DNA of 64,000 nucleotides from Sipunculus nudus (Eukaryota; Annelida; Sipuncula; Golfingiida; Sipunculidae), in the NCBI GenBank assembly GCA_026874595.1, contig CM049308.1:71830624-71894623 (forward strand), written 5' to 3'. Positions within the stretch are counted from its first letter, which is position 1, and each line of letters starts with the position of its first letter. This document shows, in pieces, positions 47,402 to 59,619 of the stretch. A program made the translations under genes and the position numbers. The notes beneath the pieces are model-generated. The model saw nothing but the letters and a program-made list of their open reading frames with translations, made no database searches and was not told the origin of the DNA.

Positions 47402-48734
47402 AGAATTGTTGCGGACCCGGATAAAGAGGGGGACAAGTAGGATTGCTACATGCTCCATCCTTATTCTCCATATTTCTGTCTTTCAGTAATTCAGACGGGA
47501 ATCGCTGTTGAAGCTGTCTGGTAGAGAATATTGGTACTGTTTAAAACGGCTGAGGCAATTTAAAATATTGAAATAATTATTGTGTACATAAGGTTTTAAT
47601 TTTACTATTATCAACCCACTGTGTACCAAACGTCAATTATGTATTTCATCATCTGTCCTGTAATTATGCTCTCATAATTATTGTCTTTCATATTGGCATG
47701 AAAGTTTATCGATTCGGGACAGCTTATGTTCAGCTGGTTAAATATTTCCTTGATTTGCGCCGCATTAATTGTTTAGTTATAGATCATTCGGCGTTTAACT
47801 TTAATTAATTAACCCAACTTAAAACAAAATTATGATGAATTATTAATATATAAATATGACACTAATCGGCACATCTGTATAGGCCACTGGTGTGTTTCCG
47901 AAATTTATACCCTTTATTAGATAGCTAATCATGGTTTAAAGGCAAAACATTGTGATGTATTAATTTATGTAAGCACCTTGTAATTAATTGTTCCCCGTAA
48001 CTGTATTGCCGCTTTTGTTTGATGTATGGGTGTTTGAACTGAATTAAAATTCTAGTTTCTTTCAAGACTCCAGATTTAATGGTTCGAGTTACTGACAACC
48101 ACACCACGGAAAAACACTGACGCTGTATATATACTGGTGCATATCCTTCTTGAAAGAAAGGTCATGTGTTAATGAGAAAAATATTTTTAGTACACGGTTG
48201 TACGCCAAGGTCGTCAAGGACTTAAAATACTCTATCATTATTTCGAATCCTTCTACCACTAGGTTTTATTTTTTTATGCCAGTTGATAAGAGAACGCTTT
48301 TTACATTGTTCTTTGTATTTACGTTATCTGTGAGTCGTTTTAGGCTAAACCAAAAGGTGAAGATAATTATGCAACAAATAAGTACAAAGGTGAAATAGAT
48401 GAAGTCTTCTTGACAAATCAATAATTCATAAATGTCGCACATAAATGAGAGCGAATGTGCTCAGATGGGGACACAACCAAAAATAGTTATTTACATTTGC
48501 GCACGAATCACCTACTTTACAACGACAAGATGCTTAAAAGCATTTACTAACTCGTGCGCACGAATTTCTATCTATATATATTCTATATATAACAAATATA
48601 TATTTATCATTTCTTATATAGGCATGGATTAGAGGTTCGTGTGCACAGTTATATAAATATGTTTTATTCGTCTCGAAAGGTCCGTACAACTGTTACCTGT
48701 TAAAATTCACCATTTTGCCTGGTCTCTCCGTGAA
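47402..48734. other. No gene seen
   Basis: AT-rich spacer. CGCACGAAT occurs twice around 48500-48565 with no further structure. Confidence 0.45.
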
Positions 48735-49215
48735 AATTTCAGATTACCCCGCTTCAGATTATCCTCAGTAATTTGAAATCGCATTCAGACCAACGGTAGA
48801 GTAAGATCGCATTCATATTAACGGTGGTAGGGAAAATTTTTTTTTCAGCTAACCGGGTAGAAAAATTTATTTCGAATACCGGGCTAGGATCAAATCAATG
48901 TCAGATAGCCGGGGTAGGATAAAATTGATTTTAGATAGCCGGGGGTTGGATGAAATCGATTTCAGATAGCCGGGGGTACGATAAAATTTATTTCAGATAA
49001 CCTGGAGTAGGATTAAATCGATTTCAGATAGCCGGGGGTAGAATTAAATCGATTTCAGATAACCTGGAGTAGGATTAAATCGATTTCAGATAGCCGGGGG
49101 TAGAATTAAATCGATTTCAGATAACCTGGAGTAGGATTAAATCGATTTCAGATAGCCGGGGGTAGAATTAAATCGATTTCAGATCACCGGGGAATGATAT
49201 AATCGATGGAATCCT
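48735..49215 (+). repeat. GATTTCAGATTACCCC family copy with 31/62-bp minisatellite
   Basis: TTTCAGATTACCCCGC and TAATTTGAAATCGCATTCAG mark it as a family member, matching 56425-56460. From about 48846 to 49190 it turns into some eleven 31-bp units. The last ones alternate GATAGCCGGGGGTAGAATTA and GATAACCTGGAGTAGGATTA, each followed by AATCGATTTCA, so the mature repeat is a 62-bp dimer (starts at 49020, 49082 and 49144). Confidence 0.8.
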
Positions 49216-49461
49216 ACTACCTCATCACATAAATGAATATATTCAACAATTTTAATTTATGAAAGTAAAAGAATACTGGTACCTATGTGGGATTTTGGTG
49301 AGGGAGGGAAGAAGATGAAGGGAATTCGGCCACCCTCTTCAAGAACATGAAGTACTTTTATTTTTGGACAATTATACCCTTTTCGCAACATACATTAGTC
49401 ATATTTCCATGTTCTGTAAGTTTGTGAGACTTTATCAGAATCTGTATTACCAATGATAAAC

Positions 49462-49572
49462 AATCTATATTACCCATGATAAACAATTGGCGTTACATTG
49501 CTACCAAACCGGACAAGAATCTATATTACCCATGATAAACAATTGGCGTTACATTGCTACCAAACCGGACAA
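49462..49572 (+). repeat. 56-bp tandem duplication
   Basis: AATCTATATTACCCATGATA starts at 49462 and 49518, and the copies are identical over 55 bp up to CCAAACCGGACAA. A diverged shorter piece precedes them at 49440. Recent duplication. Confidence 0.9.
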
Positions 49573-50931
49573 CCAAACATCCAGACAAACAGCGTAAACA
49601 TGTAACCTCTGCTGATGAGTGCAGAAAAGGTTGAACATAGAGCAAACCACAAATGGGTGCATTCTTCGGTGATTGTTTTTCTCCTTGGTCCCGATGCCAA
49701 GACCACAACCATGACCGAGACCATGTTGCTTCTAGACCAAGACCGCGACCACTCATGTATAGGACTCATGTCTGGACCTGAACCTGAGGGTACTGTACTC
49801 ATACTCGGAGGAAAGGACTCGAGAAACAAGGCCGAGTCGGTCTCATGTCTAGTAAAAAAAACTGTCACAAACCAAATAATGCACCTGTGTGAACTTAAAC
49901 CAGAAAATTTAAAAAGTACAATATATTTTAAGCTTAAGCTCTGCATTGGGAGCTAATTGTAATTAATAATATTAGAAATTAAAAAAAGACAGCTTGTGTA
50001 AACTCATATAAAAAAATACTCGTGACACTCAAATTTCCATCTTAAATTTCTTTAATTAGGATATTTGTACTCTATTTAAACTAAGACTCGGGCTCCCGTT
50101 CCAAATTACTCGGGCTCGAAGAAGATGGACTTGGATTTGAACCTAAAAGACATTGACTTGGCTGGCGCGAAATCGACTACAGTACTGAGTTCTTGACCGG
50201 TCTAGGCACCAACATTACTGCTGGATTTCTTCTAAATTTCCCCGTATATAGTTTTATTTAAACAACAACTCAGTGTGAATCTCTTAGGCAAAAAGATGTC
50301 TTCATCTAAGAGCTTCGTGCAAAGCTGTCAATTGGTTTTGGTATTTGTAACAAAACCCACGAGTTTTCGGGGACTATTTTTTTGTTCAGACGGCCTTGAC
50401 TTTGTCCTTCGATCGTCATTCTTCATGCGTTATTCAGTCAAGAATGAAAAATGATCATTAATGAATCGTAGGCAGCTGATGTATAATTTACAGCTGTTCT
50501 GAATATGTCATACACCTGAAAGACACGGGGTGCCCTATGGTAATTGGGTTGTTATTTGCTGAAAGCAGACTCCGAAGTTGTAATAAGACTGAGGCAGGAA
50601 ATTATTACACGGAAAAAAAGTCTGCCGAACAATGAACACGCCTGCACGACATGTGCTTCCATAAATGTTTTCATACTTAACCTTGCAGCCTCATAACGTG
50701 TTGCTTTTTGGCCGGTTAGACCCAAACGAAAATGGTTTGCTTGGAGAGCTACGATATTTAATAAAGCCATAAGGCATGTAAGACAACATTATACTGTACG
50801 GATCGGGTAAAACATCATCTCATGGTTTCGAAATATAAATATAATTACTTCTTATTTTGAAAATAACCTTGTCAGGAGAAATTTTGGCTACCATGCCAAG
50901 GAAGGCTATTTGCTGGGAATCTAATGCAACA
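49573..50931. other. No gene accepted; GACC/ACTCG-rich words
   Basis: Positions 49690-49840 are rich in AAGACC, CCGAGACC and GACTCG words, and 50085-50165 in ACTCGGGCTC words. The 113-codon frame at 49615-49956 runs through these words. A minus frame at 50552-50770 is unrecognised. Confidence 0.4.
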
Positions 50932-50957
50932 TACACACTTACACACACATATATATA

Positions 50958-51001
<44 letters not shown>
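50932..51001. repeat. (AC)n-(AT)n microsatellite
   Basis: A short AC run followed by about 26 AT units. Confidence 0.95.
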
Positions 51002-51003
<2 letters not shown>

Positions 51004-51518
51004 TATTTTGTATCGTTTCACGATTACCTATGGCTCTGACAAAAAAATATATCAAAACATAGGTATACTGTCAGCATAGGCAGGTACTGCAGACATAACA
51101 GACAATATTATTATTATCTATTTTAAAAGGGAAAACTCCTATACTCACTGTTAGTTTCATCACCTTTCAAGTGACTGATTTGTAAGCTTTATGTGCACAC
51201 TGCAAATGGCGAAATTAAGGAGGAGCAGACAATCGACGTGGATATTGCAGGCCTACCAAATCACTCTTTCTTTTAGGATTTCCTGAAAATGACGCTTTTT
51301 TTCAGTCTTTTTTTCAGCAGCACTCCCCCCCCCCCCCGATTTGTTTGTCATGAAAGAATTCCAATATATATATTTTCTCCTGCTTGGACAGTGCAAGTAT
51401 ATTAAGAATGGGACATTTTGCATTTTTGTGTGCAATGTCCAGCAGGTATCACAACAGGTTAAAAATGCCCTTATCATGAATTGGGATGTGCGCCATGAAT
51501 AATTCTGACTTTAAGATA

Positions 51519-51525
51519 ATATGCG

Positions 51526-51573
<48 letters not shown>

Positions 51574-51580
51574 CGCATAT
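51519..51580. repeat. 62-bp perfect palindrome with (AT)n core
   Basis: ATATGCGTCGATAT on the left is the exact inverse of ATATCGACGCATAT on the right, and the AT run between them is self-complementary. The whole 62 bp is one perfect palindrome without spacer. Confidence 0.95.
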
Positions 51581-51589
51581 GTATATATA

Positions 51590-51790
51590 TATAATTATAT
51601 TCTATGCGAAGCACATCTTTATTCAGTCTGAGATAAAAAATGGGAATTGAAGCTAATTTTACTCTTTTTAAATTTTTATTCCAAAGACGTCGTCTGATGC
51701 ACAAACTCTTTTCCGTTCATTTACCTTCAGCAGGTTTGATGTTGAAAAAGGATTTTCCTGTTTTAAAAGGAAAAAAATATTATCCAACCC
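51590..51790 (+). repeat. Dispersed repeat shared with 61812-62060
   Basis: Ordered matches: GAAGCACATCTTTATTCAGT, CTGAGATAAAAAATGGGAA, TTTTACTCTTT, TTTATTCCAAAGA, CATTTACCTTCAGCAGG. The same order occurs from 61825 on. Confidence 0.55.
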
Positions 51791-54105
51791 TATAACATTT
51801 CCAATATTTAATATTTTTCTTAGAATAGCTAAAGACTCCCTAGAAGATGTCCCCCCCCCCCCCTTAGGCCAATGCGATGCTTCAGCAACGATAGAGGTGA
51901 TAGCTAAGGGAATGTTTAACCATTAGGCCAAAAGATAAGGAGAAATTCACAGGATCTATAGAGGTGAAAAACAGACGTGCCTATCCCCAAATAAACCATA
52001 TCTGGTCATCTCACTTCCCCAGCCGTGGCTTAGACCCGTCAGAAACGTCGTAGACAGGACTTATGAAAGTCCATCCATTGAACTTTACACCCTTCTTCGT
52101 AAATCGATATGATAGTTAACAGACGCCATATATTTAAAATCTCTTATCCTTTATGTAGTCTGATGTCTTGTTTCAGGTCCGGGATCAAGGGCCGGTCGTA
52201 TCTGAGACAGTTCGACTCCCTACTAGACCCTAACGAAGGCTTCACTTAATGACAGAAAGACAATTCAATCCACAGAGACGTTCTATAACATCGAGCCAAG
52301 ACGTTTTATGAACGAGATTCAGACACAGGAACAAGTGAACGGAAAGGATAACGGGACTTTGGACGTTTATATGAGACGATCGACTATAAATAACAAGGGA
52401 ATGTTCCTTAATGTATTAGCCTTTATTGATATACATCACTCGAGTTAAACCAGTCTCATGTGTTGTACGTGCACTCCGTCACATGCAGAACAAATCCAGA
52501 TCTGCGTATGGGGAGACATGTAACATGTATAATGGTTTATTGTAATCCAATATTTGGGTGTTTATTTTCATTTTTGTTTATTAGAAGTAAGGGTTTAACT
52601 GTCTTAACTCTTAATGCTAATTCTATTTAACTGGTTAGGGAACATCGAAACAGTTTTTTCATAGATAAATATTCTTTTTTGAGTAAGCAAAATAGCCTTA
52701 CCTTGCATTACCATCCTGAATTGCGAACTTCGCCTGTGTCCCTTATAACATTCATTATATATATTTTTCAAATTATTCATGAAGGTACCATTGAAAATAG
52801 AATAAGCTTTCAATTGTTCATACCGTTTCGAGAATTGTCACACATTTTGTGTTCTTACTACAGGTTGGTAAAAGTTTAGTCTACACCAGTAAATTTTCAA
52901 TACAAAAAGGCAAAAAATCACCCACTCACTCAATATAAATTTTTCCTAAACCCATAGAACACTTTCCTGGTATTGTTGCTTATCTAAACCAAGGTTCAAA
53001 CTCATATAAGAAATCAACCGTTATCTTGGTGAAATTTATTATCAAGGGAACCTTAACGTACTTGGAAATAAGTCGTGCAGCTGATACTAAAAATAAAGAG
53101 AGTACACTGTCATTTAGGCAGGCTTTACGGGAACATGTTACTTTTTACCTAACAAAATTGTGTAATTGGGAATCTATATACGTTAGTACGCAACTCCATT
53201 TTGTCTTGAATTGTCAACGATGCCAAATGTTTCCCATACGGGGATCATTTATCAATAGATCATGAGAATTTTTTGTTTTATAGCAAAGGGTCCACATCTA
53301 CGTGGTTGAACTCGACTCGTTGAAAACTCATCACGGACGACCCCGGACGAAGTCGCGCCGACCTGTCCAAACGCAAGCGTATAGAATAATTTTTAACGTA
53401 CTCGAGATGGTCTCAATATGATTTTTTTCGAATCTTTACCTCGAGCCGTGGACAAGTCCAGTTTCAAGGATCTCCGAGCCTATTTGTACACACAAATTGT
53501 CTGTTTGAAAAAGACCAAGCACTCGTGACATAAATATAACCTAGTGTTTTGCACTCACGACACGTGAAAGTCCATGGGGACATAATATCTACCCGACCTA
53601 GCCCATAAGAATGGACTCCTCAATTGCTCTTTCTTAGTGACTGACGCAATTTAGAGTCCATAGATTGCCCCTTGAGTTAACTGTGATTATAACACTCCAT
53701 ACACAACTGCGAAATTTAACATATATCAGTTGTTTAATGCTCAGTACTTCTATGTGTATTGTATATTTGACCACTGAAAAACATTACATCACTTTTTTGC
53801 AACGAGGAAGTAAAATATGAACATAACAGTACACAGGCCTAAAACATTATACAGGACTGCCACCGAATGCAAGATGTCTGCCGGACTGTTAATGCTTCAA
53901 TTCCATCTGGACATATAAATCAGTTGTTGATGTTAAAGGTGTTTCATGCTTTCCAGAATGGTTATTTTTTATTACAGGCCTTTTGACATACTACATTATG
54001 TGAACATTGGTATGTTAAAACCATAGGAAATATTTTTAAACAATTTCCTTTCTAAGAGTATCAGATCGTATCGTGTTATAACCCCAGTTAGCCATATGGT
54101 GGGCC
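51791..54105. other. No gene seen
   Basis: C13 run at 51851-51863. Frames at 52604-53265 are unrecognised. Nothing repeat-like stands out by eye. Confidence 0.4.
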
Positions 54106-54142
54106 GGCGACGCAACAGAAACCTGAAACCTGTTGCGTCGCC
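54106..54142. repeat. Perfect 13-bp stem hairpin with 11-nt loop
   Basis: GGCGACGCAACAG (54106-54118) and CTGTTGCGTCGCC (54130-54142) are exact inverses, with AAACCTGAAAC between. The stem is GC-rich in an AT-rich setting. It could be an element's inner hairpin; function is unknown. Confidence 0.85.
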
Positions 54143-55194
54143 ATCGGCGGCTATACCCGACCTAATTGTATGAAACTTGTTCATCGGCCGCGTAATGCCG
54201 GGTCTGAAATTTCTGCAATGTCCTATATGGCTTGTTGTTGTTTTCCCAAGCACATACTAACACAGTTTGAAATGACGAAATAGCCGTTCAAAATGGCAAA
54301 GTTGAAGGTAAATGCCGATAATCCTGTCTTACACCCGGTTCCATTTTTTAGCATACCAGTTTCAAAGTTACGACAAATATGTCAGATACATGGTTTTCTA
54401 GTGGAGTTGAATAAATAAGACACGTTTGATAGGATGAACTTCAAGCAGTGTATTATGCACGATCACCTATAGACCATCGCGGGAGAGTGGGCGTGTTTTA
54501 TCATAGGAACTTTATTCCTCTCCAGAGTACAACAGGCAAACACTGGTATTATTGTGTCAGAGAGCCCCGGCTGTGCAGGCGATGAATAATGTTGAACTGG
54601 CACACGATCAATGCTGTTAAGAGACGGCCACAGTTAGGAAAGTGAATTCGCTAGCAGGAATAAATAACCCATCATACAAAAGCCAAGGATTTTGATCAAT
54701 CTGTCTGCGGCTAAAAATGCTTTTCCCCAGTTTCCTCACACGGCCATACTATTCTTCAAAATCGACAACTCATGTTCAACTGACTTAACAGCGCAATTAA
54801 CGTGTCCAAACGTACCTTGTTAATGTAAACCTTTACATAATGTATTCGAAGATCTTCAGTAAAATTGTATTTGATTGTGCTAATATTTTCAGGTCTCCTT
54901 GATAGTTGTACATAAAAGGATCAGGCCACACAACAAGAAAATATGGAAAAAATATTGATCGAACGTTAAAGTTTTTTAAGTTAATTATATTCATGATATA
55001 TGTATGACGACTATTTTAAAAATAGGCTTATAAGTGTTATTTGCTACAGCCACTCTGTACATTTCCCTCGTGAAAGTCAGTCCTCTCGTTCGTAATGTTG
55101 GATTGTGGGCGTGTTCAGAGCCAAACTATATGACCATACCCTTCCATCTACTATTTCACATATGTTATTAAACCAATGAAGAAATAATCCTATT
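54143..55194. other. No gene or clear repeat seen
   Basis: AT-rich; only short frames. Confidence 0.4.
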
Positions 55195-55345
55195 TATTTT
55201 AAGGCCACAAGGTCAAGGTTCAAGGTGGAAAGTCCAACATTAAGCCAAAGATTTCATCGCAAACCTTTCATTTTTAACATATGGCGCAGCTACCAGTTGA
55301 TTAAGATGACTAATAATTTTGCGGTCACCAAGTCAAAGGTATAAC
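55195..55345 (+). repeat. AAGGTCAAGG-type dispersed repeat
   Basis: CACAAGGTCAAGGTTCAAGG at 55206 and GCGGTCACCAAGTCAAAGGT at 55321 flank a short AT-rich piece. Such GGTCA-rich words are common in molluscan dispersed repeats, as I recall them. Confidence 0.4.
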
Positions 55346-56394
55346 AATAATAATAAAAATACTAATACAAAAATAATTAAGCACTCAAATTTCCTAAATT
55401 TAACACTTAGACTTGCATCAGCTGATATATTATATTAAATCAAAGATATTACAGTAAATATTCCATAATAATATTTTTGATATAATAATACAAAAAAAGG
55501 ATTTTCCGAACATCCTGGATCCACATAATTCCTGAATTTTCTTAATATTAAACGTGAGCCTTGTATATGAAGACCTATATCGTGTGAAGTATTTAATATA
55601 AGATTTGGTTACCGTAATGTTAAATTTCAATTCAATATTCATGGACAGAGTAACACCCAAGTTCTATAAATTACGGTAACACTACTATGCATATTTACGG
55701 TAACATCGAGTCGTCTGCTGAATCAGCAGATGGTATCTGTTCATTTGATCTAAAGGGGTTTCTAGTGTTCAATATCCCCTTTCAAAGCTCCCCAGACAGC
55801 TTTTCTACCTTTGGGGGCTGTCTGAAAGCATCAAAATTACAAGGATGAACACCGAACTCATTATGACGGAAATAAATGGCTAAACTAACATTCCATTCTT
55901 AATGTAACAGACATTAGAAGGTTTTTTCATCAATGCAAGATTTCGCGTTTTTTTTTTATCAATCTGATGCTTTAAAATAGACTAGCAGGATTTATTCATA
56001 TAGTGATCACAGAGAATGTGAGGGATAAAATGTCATTTCAAGACCTTTTTCAAAATCTTTAAGAAGAAGAAGGCTGTTTAAAATATAAAAAAAGAATGTA
56101 TTTTAATGATTTCCAGATACGAATGAGCAGATGGAACTGAAAATGTCGTTCAATCTTTTTATAAAAACAAACAAAAATGCATGTGTTTTAATGAAAAATG
56201 ATGTCATTGCAAAGCTTCTATATTACCTATTTTATCAAATAGGTCATTTCTATTTGAGGATGGGTTTCAGACTGGTTTTAAGAAACGGCCGTCCGACTCT
56301 CACTCTTTTACGTCATTTTTTAAGGATTCAGGCGAGCTGTGAGCAAAATAAGGTTACACTTGGGGACAGAAAATAGTTGAACGGTACTGGTCCG
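55346..56394. other. No gene accepted
   Basis: TTACGGTAAC or its inverse occurs three times in 55610-55705. The 81-codon frame at 56131-56376 has no recognisable domain. Confidence 0.4.
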
Positions 56395-56895
56395 GGGTAG
56401 CGGTTTTAGACCAACCCCTGCTTGAGATTACCCCCAGTATTTTGAAATCGCATTCCGATTACTTTGGATATAAATAAATCGATTTCAGATTAACCACTCC
56501 AAGCAATTGTTTATTTAGATGCTTTTTGTTTGTATCAATGTTATCTGTTCCCAAAAGCTATATTCCCTTATTCTATGAGTTTTTAGGATAAGATAAATTC
56601 GTCGTATGTCTATGGTCTGTATGTAATATGTAACACTGTATGGCATGCGTGGTTTTAACATAGTTAACATTTTGTGATTTATTTTTTTTTCTTTAGATAT
56701 TTCAACTAGCTTTTAATCCCGTAATCCCAAGCATAAGCATTTATAATTTTATTAACAATATAGAGACCCGATGGATAGTTAATTCAACAGAACAGGGCAT
56801 CTTAAAAAATGATAAATCTATTTCAGATTACCAGGGACGGGGGGGGGGGGGTAACCAGTAACGAGGGAGATTGAAATCTTTACACCTCCGTGTAT
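56395..56895. repeat. GATTTCAGATTACCCC family copy, about 500 bp
   Basis: GGTAGCGGTTTTAGACCAAC at the left and GAAATCTTTACACCTCC at the right correspond to the ends of 25345-25935. Inside are GAGATTACCCCCAG, ATCGATTTCAGATTAACC, a GTATGTCTATGG ... GGCATGCGTGG ... TTAACATTTTGTGA core matching the other copy, and G13 at 56839-56851. Confidence 0.6.
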
Positions 56896-57343
56896 ATTAC
56901 ATGTAGGTGAAAGGAAAAAAGGCTTCTCATCATCCGAGTAGTGAGGACGGACGGAACTCCCTGAATTGCCCGAATCATGTGTTCTCATGAAAGGCCTCCG
57001 CAAATACAGACTCCCTATTTCATTAACTGCGATGTATAGTGTCCATATAAGGTCAGGTACCTGTCTGGTGACAGTGACCTTTGGAACATCAAGTCTTTTT
57101 TCTTCCTGTTGCTGTGCTATTTCTGTGAAATATTTATCAGCAGTGCTCTACCCACCAACATTGGAAGAATACAGTTGACATAGAGAAGAATTAGAGAAGT
57201 CACCGTAAACATCTACTCTGTGTGTCTGGAATCAGGCCTTCAGGGCTTATTACAACTCCCTTAAAAACAAATTGTTAAAACCAACAATCCGTCTGCTTAA
57301 TTTGTAGACTTTTTGTGATTCCTGGTTTATTTTGGGTACATAG

Positions 57344-58400
57344 CAAGGGCGTATTCATAGGGGGCGCAAAGGGGCGCGCGCCCCCCTAAAATTCTTCTAA
57401 CACTTATACCAGTCAACTACTGGAAAGTGTTATGTTTGTTAACACAAATTTATTTTATGTTATTTTAATTGAGTATGCACACACATAGATATAAAATATG
57501 GCGTTTTAAGTAAAAAATATTTTCATGTTTTTCTATGCGCGGTTATGGTAATGTTATTCCCATATGGAAAAGAAAGAAGAAAAACAAGAAAGATCTTGTC
57601 TGTAATGTAAATATAGATATACTAGTTTTGTTGTATTTGTTGAAATTTGGTAAAGAAAGAACAAAAGCTTAGCAAGATATTGTTCGTAATGTAAATGTAA
57701 AGAGTGTCAGACTTTGAAAATTATATACTTACACATTTCTCTCATGTTTTTTACTATCTCTCTTTTCTATTTTGTTTGTGTGCAGAAGTGAAGTCACCAA
57801 ACCCTGTGATTGTTCTGTTACATGATGGTGGATGGCCCAAAAATGTTAAAATAATCCATACAAGCTATTTGTACTTTCACTAGACGCTTGCTATATGCCT
57901 CATTTTTTAAATTTACCCTGGAAGAGACTATATGAAAGTTTCCGGTTTCTTGATTCTGGAGTAATTAAAATCACCTCTAAATACCCAGCTCCTGTCACTG
58001 CATGGAGCTTTAGATGGCCAGGCTTTATGTCAGAAAGCTGCATTTTCAATGATAATATAAACTTGAAAATGGTATGCAAATAACAGTCAATGAGTATTTT
58101 TCACTTCTAATATGTATTGTGTTTATGTACTTTAATTATATCTCAGGTCAGACTATCTTTATATCTTTTTAACTCCAACTGGCTATAGTTCGAACTATAT
58201 TTCTGCAAAAATAATTTATCTACGACAACCTATAATATGGAATTCATTATCAGAAGCTGTACATGAAAAATAGATGTAGTATCCTTTGACAGATTCAGTG
58301 ACATATAATAGTTAATCCATTTCAGTTCTTTTACATGTGTGACCATCTTCTTCTTAAAAGTTACAATTAAGTTACAACACTATACTTGTTCAAATAATGC

Positions 58401-58451
<51 letters not shown>

Positions 58452-58798
58452 GTGAGGGTCACGCGGTTAACATAATAAACAACTTGAACTAGATACCTTA
58501 CAAAATTACATATTATAATCATAATAATTATGCACTAACTAACAATATTTGATATGTTTAGTAGGAGACAATTTAGCAGCCACGCAGTGTGTTCAAACAA
58601 GTTTAAATATGCTTGCTTCCTACTGATAGGGCTTTGTGGAATATCAATATAATTTAAGAAAAAAAGATTTATTAATATATATATATATATATTGAACTAG
58701 ATACCTTACAAAATTATATATATATATGACATGTCTAAAGAGCAGAGCAGCCCGCTTCCCGACTTTAGGGCTGCGCCCCCTCTATTTTCAAATCCTTG
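57344..58798. mobile_element. Probable hAT-like non-autonomous element, about 1.45 kb
   Basis: The left end CAAGGGCGTATTCATAGGGG continues GCGCAAAGGGGCGCGCGCC. The reverse complement of the right end is CAAGGATTTGAAAATAGAGG, then GGGCGCAGCCC. The 7-bp ATAGCAA lies at 57340-57346 and 58799-58805, overlapping the left terminus by three bases, so the exact end is uncertain. GGGCGTA and GGGGCGCGCGCC termini are usual in some hAT families. The one open frame (57895-58083, 62 codons) is not a recognisable transposase. Two (AT)n tracts and a duplicated TTGAACTAGATACCTTACAA (about 58482 and 58694) lie in the right half. Confidence 0.5.
58403..58449. repeat. (TA)n microsatellite
   Basis: About 23 TA units, inside the probable hAT-like element. 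Confidence 0.95.
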
Positions 58799-58806
58799 AT
58801 AGCAAT

Positions 58807-59579
58807 GAACTTTAGGTAGACAGGTTCTCGTAACCTCCCTGTGAGAGGCTTTTAATTAAGATGGTACGTGTGTCCATGTTGACAAACAAATAAATTATGT
58901 AACCGGAAGTGGTTGACTGCGCATGTGTAGAGTTGAAGGGTCGCTGGTGGATGGATTTGTAAATATATGAAAGATATTTTATCATCTGCAAAACTAATGT
59001 TTAGGTAATAAAAATCACTCAAATGCCCCTACATTTAAACACTGGAACTGACGTCATCTGATATGTAATTTATAATTAAAGATAATACAAAAGTTATATT
59101 TTTATATCTGTATTTTGTATATGTTACTATAACATTAACAAATCCAGACAACAGTTATGGGCATATTAACAAACCAGTGCCATATTTACTGTTACATTCC
59201 GCAGGTATCGATGACGTCAAATGAAGATCAGCTTCTTTCCATAGACGTAGATGACTTTGTAAGATTGCCTACTGGAGTACTATCTGACAGCGCTAGGGTA
59301 GCCTTCGCAAAATCATGTAAAATTTTTTGACTGTATGAGAAAATAGGGAAAATGACCCCACCCCCTAGGATACATTTGGTATCGTCCAGTGTGTCCAAAA
59401 GGTACCCTTTTCCATGTTTGACATATATCATAACGTATTTGCCATTTTGGGGGAAAATACGCCAACTTGAGAACTAACCCTATGAAACCCCCCTCCCCCC
59501 CCCCCCCCCCCCCAGGAAGCCAACACTCAGTGCAGGCTGCGTCGAGAGGAGTCACTCGAGTTATATTTGATGGAATATA

Positions 59580-59581
<2 letters not shown>
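58807..59581. other. No gene seen; C-rich run
   Basis: CCC-T-C run at 59488-59513 yields glycine-rich minus frames that are not genes. Confidence 0.45.

Positions 59582-59617
<36 letters not shown>
59582..59617. repeat. (AT)n microsatellite
   Basis: Eighteen AT units. Confidence 0.95.

Positions 59618-59619
<2 letters not shown>

Noticed and set aside
49615-49956. 113-codon plus-strand frame overlapped by a 129-codon minus-strand frame
   Set aside because: Both run through degenerate GACC/ACTCG words shared with other loci; neither has a domain.
55430-55660. LINE C-terminal fragment suggested by LGVTLSMNIEL on the minus strand
   Set aside because: The resemblance stops after about ten residues, and no YADD or downstream motif is found.
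59228-59555. Glycine-rich minus-strand frame
   Set aside because: Created by the C-rich run at 59488-59513; no recognisable domain.
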